A stretch of DNA of 9,106 nucleotides from Solirubrobacterales bacterium 70-9 (GCA_001898095.1 MKSH01000155.1:577-9682); one strand, 5' to 3'. Shown: positions 1-6,419, counted from the stretch's first letter. Notes: generated by a model not told the origin, from the sequence alone. Translations and numbers: made by a program.

Positions 1-102
1 TACACCCGGATCATCAGCAAGGCCAACGTCAAACCGGGCAAGCTGCCGACCACGCCCGGGACTCCCGAGGACTACCTGAAGGCCTGGGGCGTCGAAGGCT
101 GA
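1..102 (+). CDS. C-terminal end of a probable sugar-type ABC substrate-binding protein (partial)
   Basis: Reading frame 1 is open from the window edge to a TGA at 100-102 and gives the last 33 residues of a protein whose start lies outside the window. The tail contains ITRIISKANV-like text (actual residues TRIISKANVKPG) and ends in DYLKAWGVEG. Sugar-binding periplasmic proteins of the RbsB/Peripla_BP_4 type often end with a strand of the form 'lvtkdNv' followed by a short helical tail, so the resemblance is reasonable. The main support is context: the next genes encode an ABC ATPase and permease of the CUT2 family, and no other substrate-binding protein is present in the window. It would then be an exported lipoprotein that delivers substrate to the permease. 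The identity is inference from 33 residues and position; the reading frame itself is clear from its tight junction with the next gene. Confidence 0.5.
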   Translation, partial: YTRIISKANVKPGKLPTTPGTPEDYLKAWGVEG

Positions 103-113
103 TGGAGGCCGCG

Positions 114-1166
114 GTGACACCGGCGCCCGCGACGATGCGGGCGATCGTGTTGGACGGCCCCGGGGCGCCCGCCGGGCTTCAAGCTCGGCGGGCGCCGTCG
201 CCGCAGGCCGGGCCGGACGAGGCGGTGGTCGAGGTGATCGCCGCCGCGGTCAACCGCAGCGACCTGCTGAACGTGATCGGGCTGCCGATCACCACCTACC
301 CACGCGTCCCGGGTCGCGATTTCTGCGGCACCGTGGTCGAAGGGCCGGCGGAGCTCATCGGGACGATCTGCTGGGGGACCGGCAGCGGTGACCTCGGCTT
401 CGGCCGCGACGGCAGTCACGCCGAGCGACTGGTCGTCCCGGTCGCGGCGTTGGTGCCACGGCCGGCGGCCTGGACGGCGGTCGAGGCGGGTGCCGCCGGG
501 CTCTCCTACCTGGTGTCCGCGGACGGGCTGGATCGCGCCGGGCTCGCCTCCGCCGGGCCGGCCGCCGCTGCCGGCCGCGAGGACCCGATCGCGCCGACGG
601 TGCTGGTCACCGGTGCCGCGGGCGGGGTCGGCAGTGCCGCTTCCGCCCTGGCGCGGTGGCGCGGCGCGCGGCTCGTCGCCGCGGTCGCCGACGAGATCGA
701 GCGCGACGCGGTCCTCGCCGCGCACCCCGAGGCGGTGGTCGCGGTGGCGGGAACCGACGACCTCCCCAAGGTGGTCGGCGCGGCCACCGACGGACGCGGC
801 GCCGAGATCGTCTTCGACACGGTCGGCAACGCCGTCTTCGCCGACTGTGTCGCCAGCCTCGCCGACGGCGGCAGGATGGTCGTGATCACCGCGATCCCCG
901 GCGCCGAGGCACCGCTCGACCTGTTCGGCTTCTACCGGCGCAGCGCGACCCTGACGACGGCCAATTCGACCCGCCGCGACAGTGCCTGGGCGGGGGAGAC
1001 CCTGCGCGGGCTCCTGCCCGGCTTCGAATCGGGGGAGTTGCCGCCGCCGGTGGTCGCCGAGGAGTTCGCCCTGGAAGATTGCGTCGACGCATACCGCGCG
1101 GTGCAGGAAGGACGCCGTGGCCGTGTCCTCCTGCGCTGCGCCGACGAGAAGGGAAGTGGACGATGA
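114..1166 (+). CDS. Zinc-independent medium-chain dehydrogenase, quinone oxidoreductase (QOR) type
   Basis: Cytosolic NAD(P)-dependent oxidoreductase of the medium-chain dehydrogenase superfamily, about 350 aa, a little longer than the usual 320-340 aa. From the GTG start, the N-terminal GroES-like part has NRSD near residues 47-50 and YPRVPGRDF near 62-70. The Rossmann nucleotide-binding turn GAAGGVGS is at about 167-174, followed by FDTVGN. The C-terminal end DAYRAVQEGRRGRVLL is the usual family ending. I see no cysteine-rich structural zinc loop, which argues for the QOR branch rather than alcohol dehydrogenase. Start choice: GTG 114 has GGAGG at 104-108 with 5-nt spacing. ATG 102 overlaps the preceding TGA but has only GAAGG 3 nt away, and ATG 135 (MRAIVL) is where many homologues begin. 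The gene overlaps the next one by ATGA. It presumably oxidises or reduces a carbonyl or enone intermediate of the imported compound; the substrate is unknown. Confidence 0.86.
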   Translation: MTPAPATMRAIVLDGPGAPAGLQARRAPSPQAGPDEAVVEVIAAAVNRSDLLNVIGLPITTYPRVPGRDFCGTVVEGPAELIGTICWGTGSGDLGFGRDGSHAERLVVPVAALVPRPAAWTAVEAGAAGLSYLVSADGLDRAGLASAGPAAAAGREDPIAPTVLVTGAAGGVGSAASALARWRGARLVAAVADEIERDAVLAAHPEAVVAVAGTDDLPKVVGAATDGRGAEIVFDTVGNAVFADCVASLADGGRMVVITAIPGAEAPLDLFGFYRRSATLTTANSTRRDSAWAGETLRGLLPGFESGELPPPVVAEEFALEDCVDAYRAVQEGRRGRVLLRCADEKGSGR

Positions 1167-2590
1167 GCACGCAGATACCGATGTCCCGGGGGAGGGACGC
1201 GGAGACCTTGGAGCGGATCGCGGCGGACCCGGGAGCACGGGTCCTCTTCCGCGGCGCCGCCGTCCTCACCATGGACCCGGCGCTCGGCGACCTGGCCCCG
1301 GGCGACGTCCTGGTCGAGGGGACGCGGATCGCCGCCGTCGCCGCGGACCTCGGCGAGGCCGCCGGCGACGGCCAGGCGATCGTCGTCGACGCGAGCGGTT
1401 GCGTGATCGTGCCGGGCTTCGTCGACGCCCACCGCCACTGTTGGCAGACCCAGTTCCGCCGCCTCCTGCCCGACGCCGACCTGGGCCGCTACCTGGAGAT
1501 CATGCACGGCTCCCTGGCGCCGGTCTACGACCTCGAGGACATGTACGTCGGCAACCATCTGGCGGCGCTCGGCGCGCTCGATTCGGGCGTCACCTGCGTC
1601 CTCGACTTCTCCCACAACATGCGCTCCTTCGACCACGCCGACGCGGTCATCCGCGCCTGGGAGGACTCGGGCGCCCGCGGCGTCGTCGCCTCCTCGGTGC
1701 CGCTGTTCGGCGACCGCGACCCCGACTGGCGGGCGAACCTCGTGCGGATCAAGGAGGAGCGGCTGCCCGGCGACGGGCGGGTGACGGTGCGCATGGGAGC
1801 CGCGCCGGAGATCCTGCCGGTGGTCCACGGCGACCTCAAGATCACCGCCGAGGCGCTCGCCTTCGCCCGCGAGCACGGGATCGAGATCACCCTCGACGCG
1901 GTCTTCGGCGACAACGCCTCGGCCCACATCGTCGCCCTCGGCAAGGAAGGCGTGCTCGGGCCCGACGTCACCTGGATCCACTGCACCAACCTCACCGACG
2001 AAGCCTGGGCGGCGATCGCCGACTCGGGCGGCAAGGTCGCGCTCGCGGTCACCTCCGACCAGCAGCTCGGCTGCGAAGACGGCATCGCGCCGATCCAGAA
2101 GGCCTTCGACCGCGGCGTCGACTTCGGCCTCTCGGTCGACGTCGAGTGCTGCCTCGCCACCGACATGTTCAGTCAGATGCAGGCGGCGCTCAACTCGCAG
2201 CGCATGCTGGCGGCGCAGCGGCGCTTCGCCGGCGACGAGGCGGCCCCGGAGCTGATGCCGGCGCGCGGCGTGCTCGAGCTGGCGACGGTGGGCGGCGCCA
2301 AGGCGAACGGGGTCTGGGAGCGCTGCGGCTCGCTCACCCCCGGCAAGGACGCCGACCTGCTGCTGGTCGACGCCGAGGCGATCAACAACCTGCCGCTGAA
2401 CAATGCGGTCGGCACCGTCGTCCTCGGCGCCGACGCCCGCAACGTCGACTCGGTCTTCGTTGCCGGGCGGCCACGCAAGTGGGCCGGGTTGCTGGTCTCC
2501 TCCGACCTCCCGGGTCTGCGGCGACGCGTGCTCGAGTCGCGCGAGCGCCTGCTCGAGCGGATCGACCACGATCTGGACGTGCTGGCCTGA
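1163..2590 (+). CDS. Amidohydrolase-superfamily metal-dependent hydrolase (cytosine deaminase/TRZ-ATZ-like)
   Basis: 475-aa TIM-barrel hydrolase, a normal family length. The N-terminal beta-sandwich part ends in VPGFVDAHRH, giving the HxH metal pair H90/H92. DFSHN lies at 149-152 onward, the strand-6 histidine H273 is in WIHCTN, and the strand-8 acid is D326 in SVDVE, followed by DMFSQMQAAL. The C-terminal GSLTPGKDADLLLVD (about 389-403) rebuilds the sandwich and is typical of deaminases and chlorohydrolases. The strand-5 position, where relatives carry a metal-binding His (HVG or HLAE), reads ITLDAVFGD, so the residue there appears to be D245. Likely reaction: hydrolytic attack on a C-N or similar bond of a cyclic amide, amidine or imine. 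The substrate is not predictable; the sugar-type importer next door hints at a nucleoside-like or modified sugar compound. ATG 1163 overlaps the previous stop by ATGA, with GGAAG at 1152-1156 as ribosome binding site. Confidence 0.88.
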   Translation: MSTQIPMSRGRDAETLERIAADPGARVLFRGAAVLTMDPALGDLAPGDVLVEGTRIAAVAADLGEAAGDGQAIVVDASGCVIVPGFVDAHRHCWQTQFRRLLPDADLGRYLEIMHGSLAPVYDLEDMYVGNHLAALGALDSGVTCVLDFSHNMRSFDHADAVIRAWEDSGARGVVASSVPLFGDRDPDWRANLVRIKEERLPGDGRVTVRMGAAPEILPVVHGDLKITAEALAFAREHGIEITLDAVFGDNASAHIVALGKEGVLGPDVTWIHCTNLTDEAWAAIADSGGKVALAVTSDQQLGCEDGIAPIQKAFDRGVDFGLSVDVECCLATDMFSQMQAALNSQRMLAAQRRFAGDEAAPELMPARGVLELATVGGAKANGVWERCGSLTPGKDADLLLVDAEAINNLPLNNAVGTVVLGADARNVDSVFVAGRPRKWAGLLVSSDLPGLRRRVLESRERLLERIDHDLDVLA

Positions 2591-2592
2591 GG

Positions 2593-4128
2593 ATGGCGGC
2601 GACGGCGACACCCGCCCTGCGGATCGAGGGGCTCTCGAAGGTGTTCGAGGGGCAGCGGGCCCTCGCCGAGGTCGAGTTCGAGGTCGTCCCGGGGGAGATC
2701 CACGCGCTGCTCGGCCAGAACGGCTCCGGCAAGTCGACCCTGATCAAGGTCCTGGCGGGCTACCACCGGCCCGAGGCGGGGGCGAGCGCGACGCTCTACG
2801 GGGAGCCGTTGGCGCTCGACGGGACGCCGCCGCCCGCGACGGCGCCGATCCGCTTCGTCCACCAGGACCTCGGGCTGATCGGCGGGCTCGGCGCGGTCGA
2901 CAACCTGGCGCTGACCGGCGGGTACCGGGGCCACTGGTGGCTCGGCGACCGCCGCGAGGCGGCGACGACGCGCGCGTACCTGCGCCGCTACGGGCTCGAG
3001 ATCGACGTCGACGCGCCGGTCGGCACGCTCAGCGTCGCGACCCAGGCGATGCTGGCGATCCTGCGGGCGATCAAAGACGTCCCCGCCGACCGCCTCCTAC
3101 TGGTCGTCGACGAGGCGACCGCGGCACTGCCCGACGAGGAGATCCGGATCGTCTTCGAGCTGCTGCGCGAACTGCGCGCCCGCGGCGGCTCGGTGGTCTA
3201 CGTCACCCATCGCCTGAACGAGGTGATCGAGATCGCCGATCGGGTCACCGTGCTTCGCGACGGGCGCAAGATCGCCACCCGCCCGGTCGCCGGCCTCGCC
3301 CACGACGATCTCGCCGAGCTGATCATCGGCCGGCCGCTGGAAGCCTTCTACTCGAGCGGCTCGGCGCCGCGCGAGGACGTCGTGCTCGAGGTCGAGGACA
3401 TCGCCGGTGGCCGCTGCCGCGGCGTCTCGCTGCAGGTCCACCGCGGCGAGGTCGTCGGCGTCACCGGGATCGTCGGCTCCGGCTACGAGTCGCTGCTGCG
3501 GCTGATCTTCGGCGGCGAAGAACGCCAGGCGGGGGTCGTCAAGGTGGCGGGGGAGGTGGTCGCGCCGGCCCATCCCTGGACCTCGATCGCCGCCGGCATC
3601 GCCTTCGCCCCGGGCGACCGCAAGCGGCTCAGCGCGGTCCAGGACTGGAGCATCGCCGAGAACATCACCCTGCCTCGGCTGGCAACCGGTTCGGGGCCGC
3701 TGCCCTGGCTCGGCGACCGCGGCGAGCGGCGCGACGCACAGCAGTGGATCGACCGGCTGGCGATCGAACCGCGCGATCCGGCGGCGCCGCTGTCCTCGCT
3801 CAGCGGCGGCAACCAGCAGCGGGTGGTGATCGCCCGCTGGCTGCGCTGCGGCTTCAAGGTCCTGATGCTGGAGGACCCCACGCAGGGCGTCGACGTCGGT
3901 GCCAAGCCCGCCATCTACGAGGCCCTCGCCGCGGCGACGGCGGAGGGCGCCGGGGTTCTGATGTCGACCTCCGACGTCGAGGAAGCGGCGGCCGTCTGCG
4001 ATCGGGTGATCGTCCTCGTCGACGGCCGGGTCGGTGCCGTCCTGGAGGCTGCCGAGGCGACCGCCGACCGGATCATGGCCACCGCGCTGAGCGCGAAAGC
4101 AGACGACCTGATTGGAGCTGATCGATGA
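2593..4128 (+). CDS. CUT2-family sugar-type ABC importer, two-domain ATP-binding protein (RbsA/MglA-like)
   Basis: 511-aa cytoplasmic ATPase with two fused nucleotide-binding domains, the usual length for RbsA/MglA/XylG proteins. Domain 1: Walker A GQNGSGKST at 41-49, Q-loop Q91 (FVHQDLG), degenerate signature LSVAT at 146-150, Walker B with D173/E174 (LLLVVDEATAAL), switch His H206 (VTHRL). Domain 2: Walker A without its lysine (GIVGSGYES, 292-300), FAPGDRKR where family members have a 'vPEDRK' segment, full signature LSGGNQQR at 403-410, and a Walker B reading LEDPTQGVDVGAK with E427-D428 in place of the common D-E. Pairing across the dimer therefore gives one consensus and one degenerate ATP site, as is known for this family. 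It starts 2 nt after the amidohydrolase stop; the only purine run (GAGG) abuts the ATG, so translation is probably coupled to the upstream gene. It powers the permease encoded next. Confidence 0.95.
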   Translation: MAATATPALRIEGLSKVFEGQRALAEVEFEVVPGEIHALLGQNGSGKSTLIKVLAGYHRPEAGASATLYGEPLALDGTPPPATAPIRFVHQDLGLIGGLGAVDNLALTGGYRGHWWLGDRREAATTRAYLRRYGLEIDVDAPVGTLSVATQAMLAILRAIKDVPADRLLLVVDEATAALPDEEIRIVFELLRELRARGGSVVYVTHRLNEVIEIADRVTVLRDGRKIATRPVAGLAHDDLAELIIGRPLEAFYSSGSAPREDVVLEVEDIAGGRCRGVSLQVHRGEVVGVTGIVGSGYESLLRLIFGGEERQAGVVKVAGEVVAPAHPWTSIAAGIAFAPGDRKRLSAVQDWSIAENITLPRLATGSGPLPWLGDRGERRDAQQWIDRLAIEPRDPAAPLSSLSGGNQQRVVIARWLRCGFKVLMLEDPTQGVDVGAKPAIYEALAAATAEGAGVLMSTSDVEEAAAVCDRVIVLVDGRVGAVLEAAEATADRIMATALSAKADDLIGADR

Positions 4129-5141
4129 ATACCGTGACCGCCGAGGAGCCCGCGAACGAGTCGCGTCGGTTCATACCCGACCTGCAGCTGTCGCGATTCA
4201 GCGGTCTCTATCTGTGGGCCGGCATCGTCTTGATCTTCGCGATCTGGATTCCGGGCAGCTTCCTCACCGGGACGACCGCCAAGTCGATCGCCTCGAATCA
4301 GTCGATCACCGCGATCGCGGCGCTCGCCGCCCTGATCCCTCTCGCCTGCGGCTGCTTCGACCTCTCGGTGGCGCAGCTGGTCGGCACCAGCGCGATCGTC
4401 GCCAGCTCGCTGATGAGCAAAAGCGGCGTCTCGCCGGAGCTGGCGATCGCGATCACCCTGCTCTTCGGGCTCGGCGTCGGCGTCGTCAACAGCATCGTCG
4501 TCGCCTGGGTCGGGGTCGACTCGATCGTCGGCACCCTGGGGATGAGCTCGGTCCTGCTGGCGATGTCGGGACTGCTGACGAAGTACCAGTTCGTCGGCCC
4601 GCTGCCGAGCTCGTTCAAGAGCATCGTCGCCGGCAACGTGCTCGGCGTCCCGACGATCTTCGTCTACATGCTGATCGTCGCCGTGGTCGTCTGGTACCTG
4701 CTCGAACACACGCCGCTCGGCCGTCGCGTCTTCGCCACCGGGGCGAGCGAGGACGCCGCCCGCCTGGCCGGCGTGCGGACCGCCCGCTACAAGACCGGGT
4801 CGTTCCTGGTCGCCGGGCTCCTCGCCTCGATCGCCGGCCTCCTGCTGGCGGCGAAGATCGGCCAGGTCGGCCCCACGGTCGGACCCGAATACCTGCTGCC
4901 CGCCTTCGCCGCCTGCTTCCTCGGCACGACCCAGTTCAAGCCGGGCCGCTTCAACGTCCCCGGCACCCTGCTGGCGCTCTTCCTGCTGGCGACCGGGGTG
5001 ACCGGCCTGCAGCTGGCCGGCGGCGAACTCTGGATCACCGACCTCTTCAACGGCGTCGCCCTGATCCTCGCTGTCTCCGCCTCGATCCTCGGTGCCCGGA
5101 TGCGCTCGCGGCGGCAGCGCCGGGCCGCCGCGAGCGCGTAG
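4125..5141 (+). CDS. CUT2-family ABC permease (RbsC-like, BPD_transp_2)
   Basis: 338-aa inner-membrane permease with about ten hydrophobic segments (roughly 27-45, 58-76, 81-98, 104-128, 134-152, 174-193, 224-243, 255-270, 278-297 and 304-324) and an arginine-rich C-terminal tail (RSRRQRR) expected on the cytoplasmic side. Family landmarks are FDLSVAQ near 78-84 (the 'giDLSvG' segment), IVGTLGM near 134-140, and GRRVFATGASEDAARLAGV near 199-217, the cytoplasmic loop that contacts the ATPase and normally reads G-N-x-x-A-A-x-x-x-G-I. It should form a homodimer and take substrate from the binding protein whose tail is at the window start. ATG 4125 overlaps the ATPase stop by ATGA and has GGAG at 4114-4117, 7 nt upstream. 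The substrate class (pentose, hexose, polyol, nucleoside or AI-2-like) cannot be decided from sequence. It is the last gene of the operon, followed by a pair of hairpins. Confidence 0.95.
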   Translation: MNTVTAEEPANESRRFIPDLQLSRFSGLYLWAGIVLIFAIWIPGSFLTGTTAKSIASNQSITAIAALAALIPLACGCFDLSVAQLVGTSAIVASSLMSKSGVSPELAIAITLLFGLGVGVVNSIVVAWVGVDSIVGTLGMSSVLLAMSGLLTKYQFVGPLPSSFKSIVAGNVLGVPTIFVYMLIVAVVVWYLLEHTPLGRRVFATGASEDAARLAGVRTARYKTGSFLVAGLLASIAGLLLAAKIGQVGPTVGPEYLLPAFAACFLGTTQFKPGRFNVPGTLLALFLLATGVTGLQLAGGELWITDLFNGVALILAVSASILGARMRSRRQRRAAASA

Positions 5142-5188
5142 GGTCGATTCGGCGGAGGCGGGGCCCGGGACGCGAGGGTTTTCTTCCC

Positions 5189-5225
5189 CTGTTCCTTATC
5201 TCCGTATATGGGGGATAAGGAACAG
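5189..5225. terminator. 15-bp stem hairpin between convergent genes (likely bidirectional terminator)
   Basis: The arms at 5189-5203 and 5211-5225 pair over 15 positions (12 perfect, one G-U wobble on the + transcript, then two more pairs), with a 7-nt GTATATG loop. It sits 47 bp after the permease stop and 42 bp after the isomerase stop, between converging genes. It is AT-richer than its surroundings. No T-run follows the stem on either strand; the only T-rich run (GTTTTCTT) precedes it on +. Actinobacterial terminators often lack a U-tract, so a terminator is the best reading. Confidence 0.72.
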
Positions 5226-5246
5226 CGGCCGGACGGGTGCCGGCCG
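5226..5246. terminator. Second, GC-only hairpin abutting the first
   Basis: CGGCCGG at 5226-5232 pairs perfectly with CCGGCCG at 5240-5246 around a 7-nt loop (ACGGGTG). It begins on the base right after the 15-bp hairpin ends, giving a tandem stem arrangement. It is followed directly by the perfect palindrome GGCGTACGCC (5246-5255). It is probably part of the same termination region, though short GC palindromes are common in such DNA. Confidence 0.45.
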
Positions 5247-5267
5247 GCGTACGCCAGCTTCCGCGCC

Positions 5268-6161
5268 TCAGACCCCGATCTCCTCCAGCAGCCGCCGCGT
5301 CGCCGCCAGGCTCTCCGCTGCGGCAGTCGCCGGGTCGAGCGCGTCCATCCGCTCGCTGACCACCTCCGGGCCGCTCGGCGGCAGCGGTCCCTTGGCCGCG
5401 ATCCGCCGCATCATCTCGACCGCTTCCAGCTCGCCGTCGCCGGCGAAGAGGCGGGAGGAGAAGCCGTCGTCGAAATAGTTGTCGCCGACCGCCTGGCGCT
5501 TCGCGTCGGCGATCTGGATCTGGAAGATCAGCTCCCGCGGGACCTGGTCGAGCTCCGCCGGGGCGAGCCCGGCGCGGCCGAGGTTGTAGGTGTCGAGCAG
5601 GAGGCCGAGGTTCTCGCGGCCGACCGCGTTCACCAAGGCGAGGGCCATGTCGAGATCGGCGACCTTGGTGGTCGGGATCGGCTCGAGGTGGGGGCGGAGG
5701 CCCGCCGTCGCGGCAGCGTCGGCGAAGCGGCCCAGGCTGTCGACGACCTCCTCGAAGGAAGCGTCGGCCGGATTCTCGAACTGGCCGGACGGGTCGTCGA
5801 AGGGGGCGACGGTGCTGACGTAGGTCGCTCCCAGCTCCGCCGCCCACCGCAGTAGGTCGGCCTCGGTGGCGCCGAGATGGGGAGCCCCGTACTTGACTGC
5901 GACGCCGACCGGGGCGGCGGGGTCATAGCCCGGGTACCAGGCGAGGTAGGGATCGAGGGTGTTGAGCTCGACCCCGAGCTCCTCGAGGCGGGCTCGGACG
6001 GAGCGCAGCGGGGTGCCGGAGCGCTCGAGGTCGAGGAGGTCGCCGACGAAGCAGCTGACCGTCGACCAGCCCGCCGCCGCGGCGCCTTCGGCGCGGTCGA
6101 GGAGTGAATATGGCATCGAGTTGCCCGCCCAGTAGACGAGCTGCGGTGTGTTGGTATCCAT
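5268..6161 (-). CDS. Sugar phosphate isomerase/epimerase-like TIM-barrel protein
   Basis: 297-aa protein of the xylose-isomerase-like/AP-endonuclease-2 fold, a usual length for this family. Probable metal ligands and conserved strand ends are E160 (HLEPIPTTK), D190 (LLLDTYNLGR), the QIQIADA strand (214-220, with D219), and E270 (VVSERMD). The text LLDTYNLGRAGL closely matches the 'lllDtyHl' segment of hexulose, inosose and ketosugar isomerases, with N where many have H. No signal peptide or membrane segment is seen, so it is cytosolic. Likely job: aldose-ketose isomerisation or C-epimerisation of a sugar or polyol, plausibly of what the neighbouring importer brings in; that link is inference from proximity and it converges on the operon rather than belonging to it. 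Start: ATG at 6161 opens at the expected first strand (PQLVYWAGN). Its GGAGG abuts the ATG with no spacer, which is unusual. An ATG at 6293 would add 44 residues with no family resemblance. Confidence 0.85.
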   Translation of the reverse strand: MDTNTPQLVYWAGNSMPYSLLDRAEGAAAAGWSTVSCFVGDLLDLERSGTPLRSVRARLEELGVELNTLDPYLAWYPGYDPAAPVGVAVKYGAPHLGATEADLLRWAAELGATYVSTVAPFDDPSGQFENPADASFEEVVDSLGRFADAAATAGLRPHLEPIPTTKVADLDMALALVNAVGRENLGLLLDTYNLGRAGLAPAELDQVPRELIFQIQIADAKRQAVGDNYFDDGFSSRLFAGDGELEAVEMMRRIAAKGPLPPSGPEVVSERMDALDPATAAAESLAATRRLLEEIGV

Positions 6162-6200
6162 CCTCCGATTGAATCCCGCTCCGCCGGGGATCCAGGTGGC

Positions 6201-6219
6201 CGTTCCGAAGTGCAGAACG
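6201..6219. promoter_or_regulatory. Inverted repeat CGTTC-N9-GAACG, candidate operator
   Basis: Perfect 5-bp arms at 6201-6205 and 6215-6219 with a 9-nt spacer, 40-58 bp upstream of the isomerase ATG on its strand. That is where a repressor or activator site could lie. It is next to a second inverted repeat with the same spacer length. Short arms mean chance is possible. Confidence 0.3.
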
Positions 6220-6220
6220 T

Positions 6221-6245
6221 GACGGTTGACTCGCGCGCAACCGTC
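6221..6245. promoter_or_regulatory. Inverted repeat GACGGTTG-N9-CAACCGTC, candidate operator
   Basis: Perfect 8-bp arms at 6221-6228 and 6238-6245 separated by 9 nt, in the divergent gap between the isomerase and the SpoIIAA-like gene. It lies 60-84 bp upstream of the isomerase ATG. The symmetry and size fit a dimeric regulator, or a hairpin in a 5' leader. The rest of 6162-6426 shows no clear promoter for the isomerase: I found no TANNNT box at a usable distance. Confidence 0.45.
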
Positions 6246-6349
6246 TGGCCCTCGTCCTCGGGGCGGGTGTGAATCTCTGTACAACGGGCCCAAGGTGGCG
6301 CCGCCCTCGGTGAGGGAGCGTTCCGGCTTCCCAGTTCGCCCACTTCCCC

Positions 6350-6363
6350 AAGGAGCACAGTTG
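6350..6363 (+). promoter_or_regulatory. Strong Shine-Dalgarno with TTG, alternative start of the SpoIIAA-like gene
   Basis: AAGGAG at 6350-6355 is followed after 5 nt by TTG 6361, which is in frame with the SpoIIAA-like protein and would add 22 residues (MIHPGEAGG and so on) before the family-like beginning. The spacing is ideal, but the added residues have no resemblance to the family. It is either a real longer form or chance. Confidence 0.35.
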
Positions 6364-6413
6364 ATTCACCCCGGCGAGGCCGGAGGGGCACTTCGCCCGC
6401 GCTCGTCGATCGC

Positions 6414-6419
6414 TAGCGT
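6414..6419 (+). promoter_or_regulatory. Candidate -10 box TAGCGT for a leaderless SpoIIAA-like transcript
   Basis: TAGCGT fits the actinobacterial -10 pattern TANNNT and lies 7 nt upstream of GTG 6427, so transcription would begin at or one base before the start codon. There is no Shine-Dalgarno before that GTG, as expected for a leaderless mRNA. No -35 match was seen 16-18 nt further upstream. Confidence 0.4.

Noticed and set aside
932..2611. 559-codon open frame on the minus strand opposite the dehydrogenase and amidohydrolase
   Set aside because: Composition is rich in Arg, Asp, Gly and Val with no recognisable domain, and it mirrors well-supported genes on the plus strand. Long antisense frames are expected in DNA this G+C-rich.
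2403..4121. 572-codon plus-strand frame overlapping the ABC ATPase
   Set aside because: Arg/Gly-rich out-of-frame reading; the ATPase frame has all the Walker and signature motifs.
3915..4709. 264-codon minus-strand frame across the ATPase/permease joint
   Set aside because: Asp/Arg repeats without a domain; both plus-strand genes are certain here.
5208..5855. Plus-strand frame opposite the isomerase
   Set aside because: It begins within the terminator hairpin and reads as low-complexity antisense of a recognised TIM-barrel protein.
6226..6254. TTGACT as a plus-strand -35 box
   Set aside because: No TANNNT follows at 16-18 nt; the hexamer is part of the GACGGTTG inverted repeat.
6280..6285. 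TACAAC as a -10 box for the longer SpoIIAA-like form
   Set aside because: It does not end in T and has no -35 partner at a suitable distance; too weak to annotate.
6162..6293. 44-residue N-terminal extension of the isomerase
   Set aside because: The added residues have no family resemblance and would place the inverted repeats inside coding sequence; ATG 6161 starts at the expected first strand.
6201..6325. Direct repeat of CGTTCCG at 6201 and 6319
   Set aside because: Seven bases, unevenly placed relative to any promoter; likely chance.
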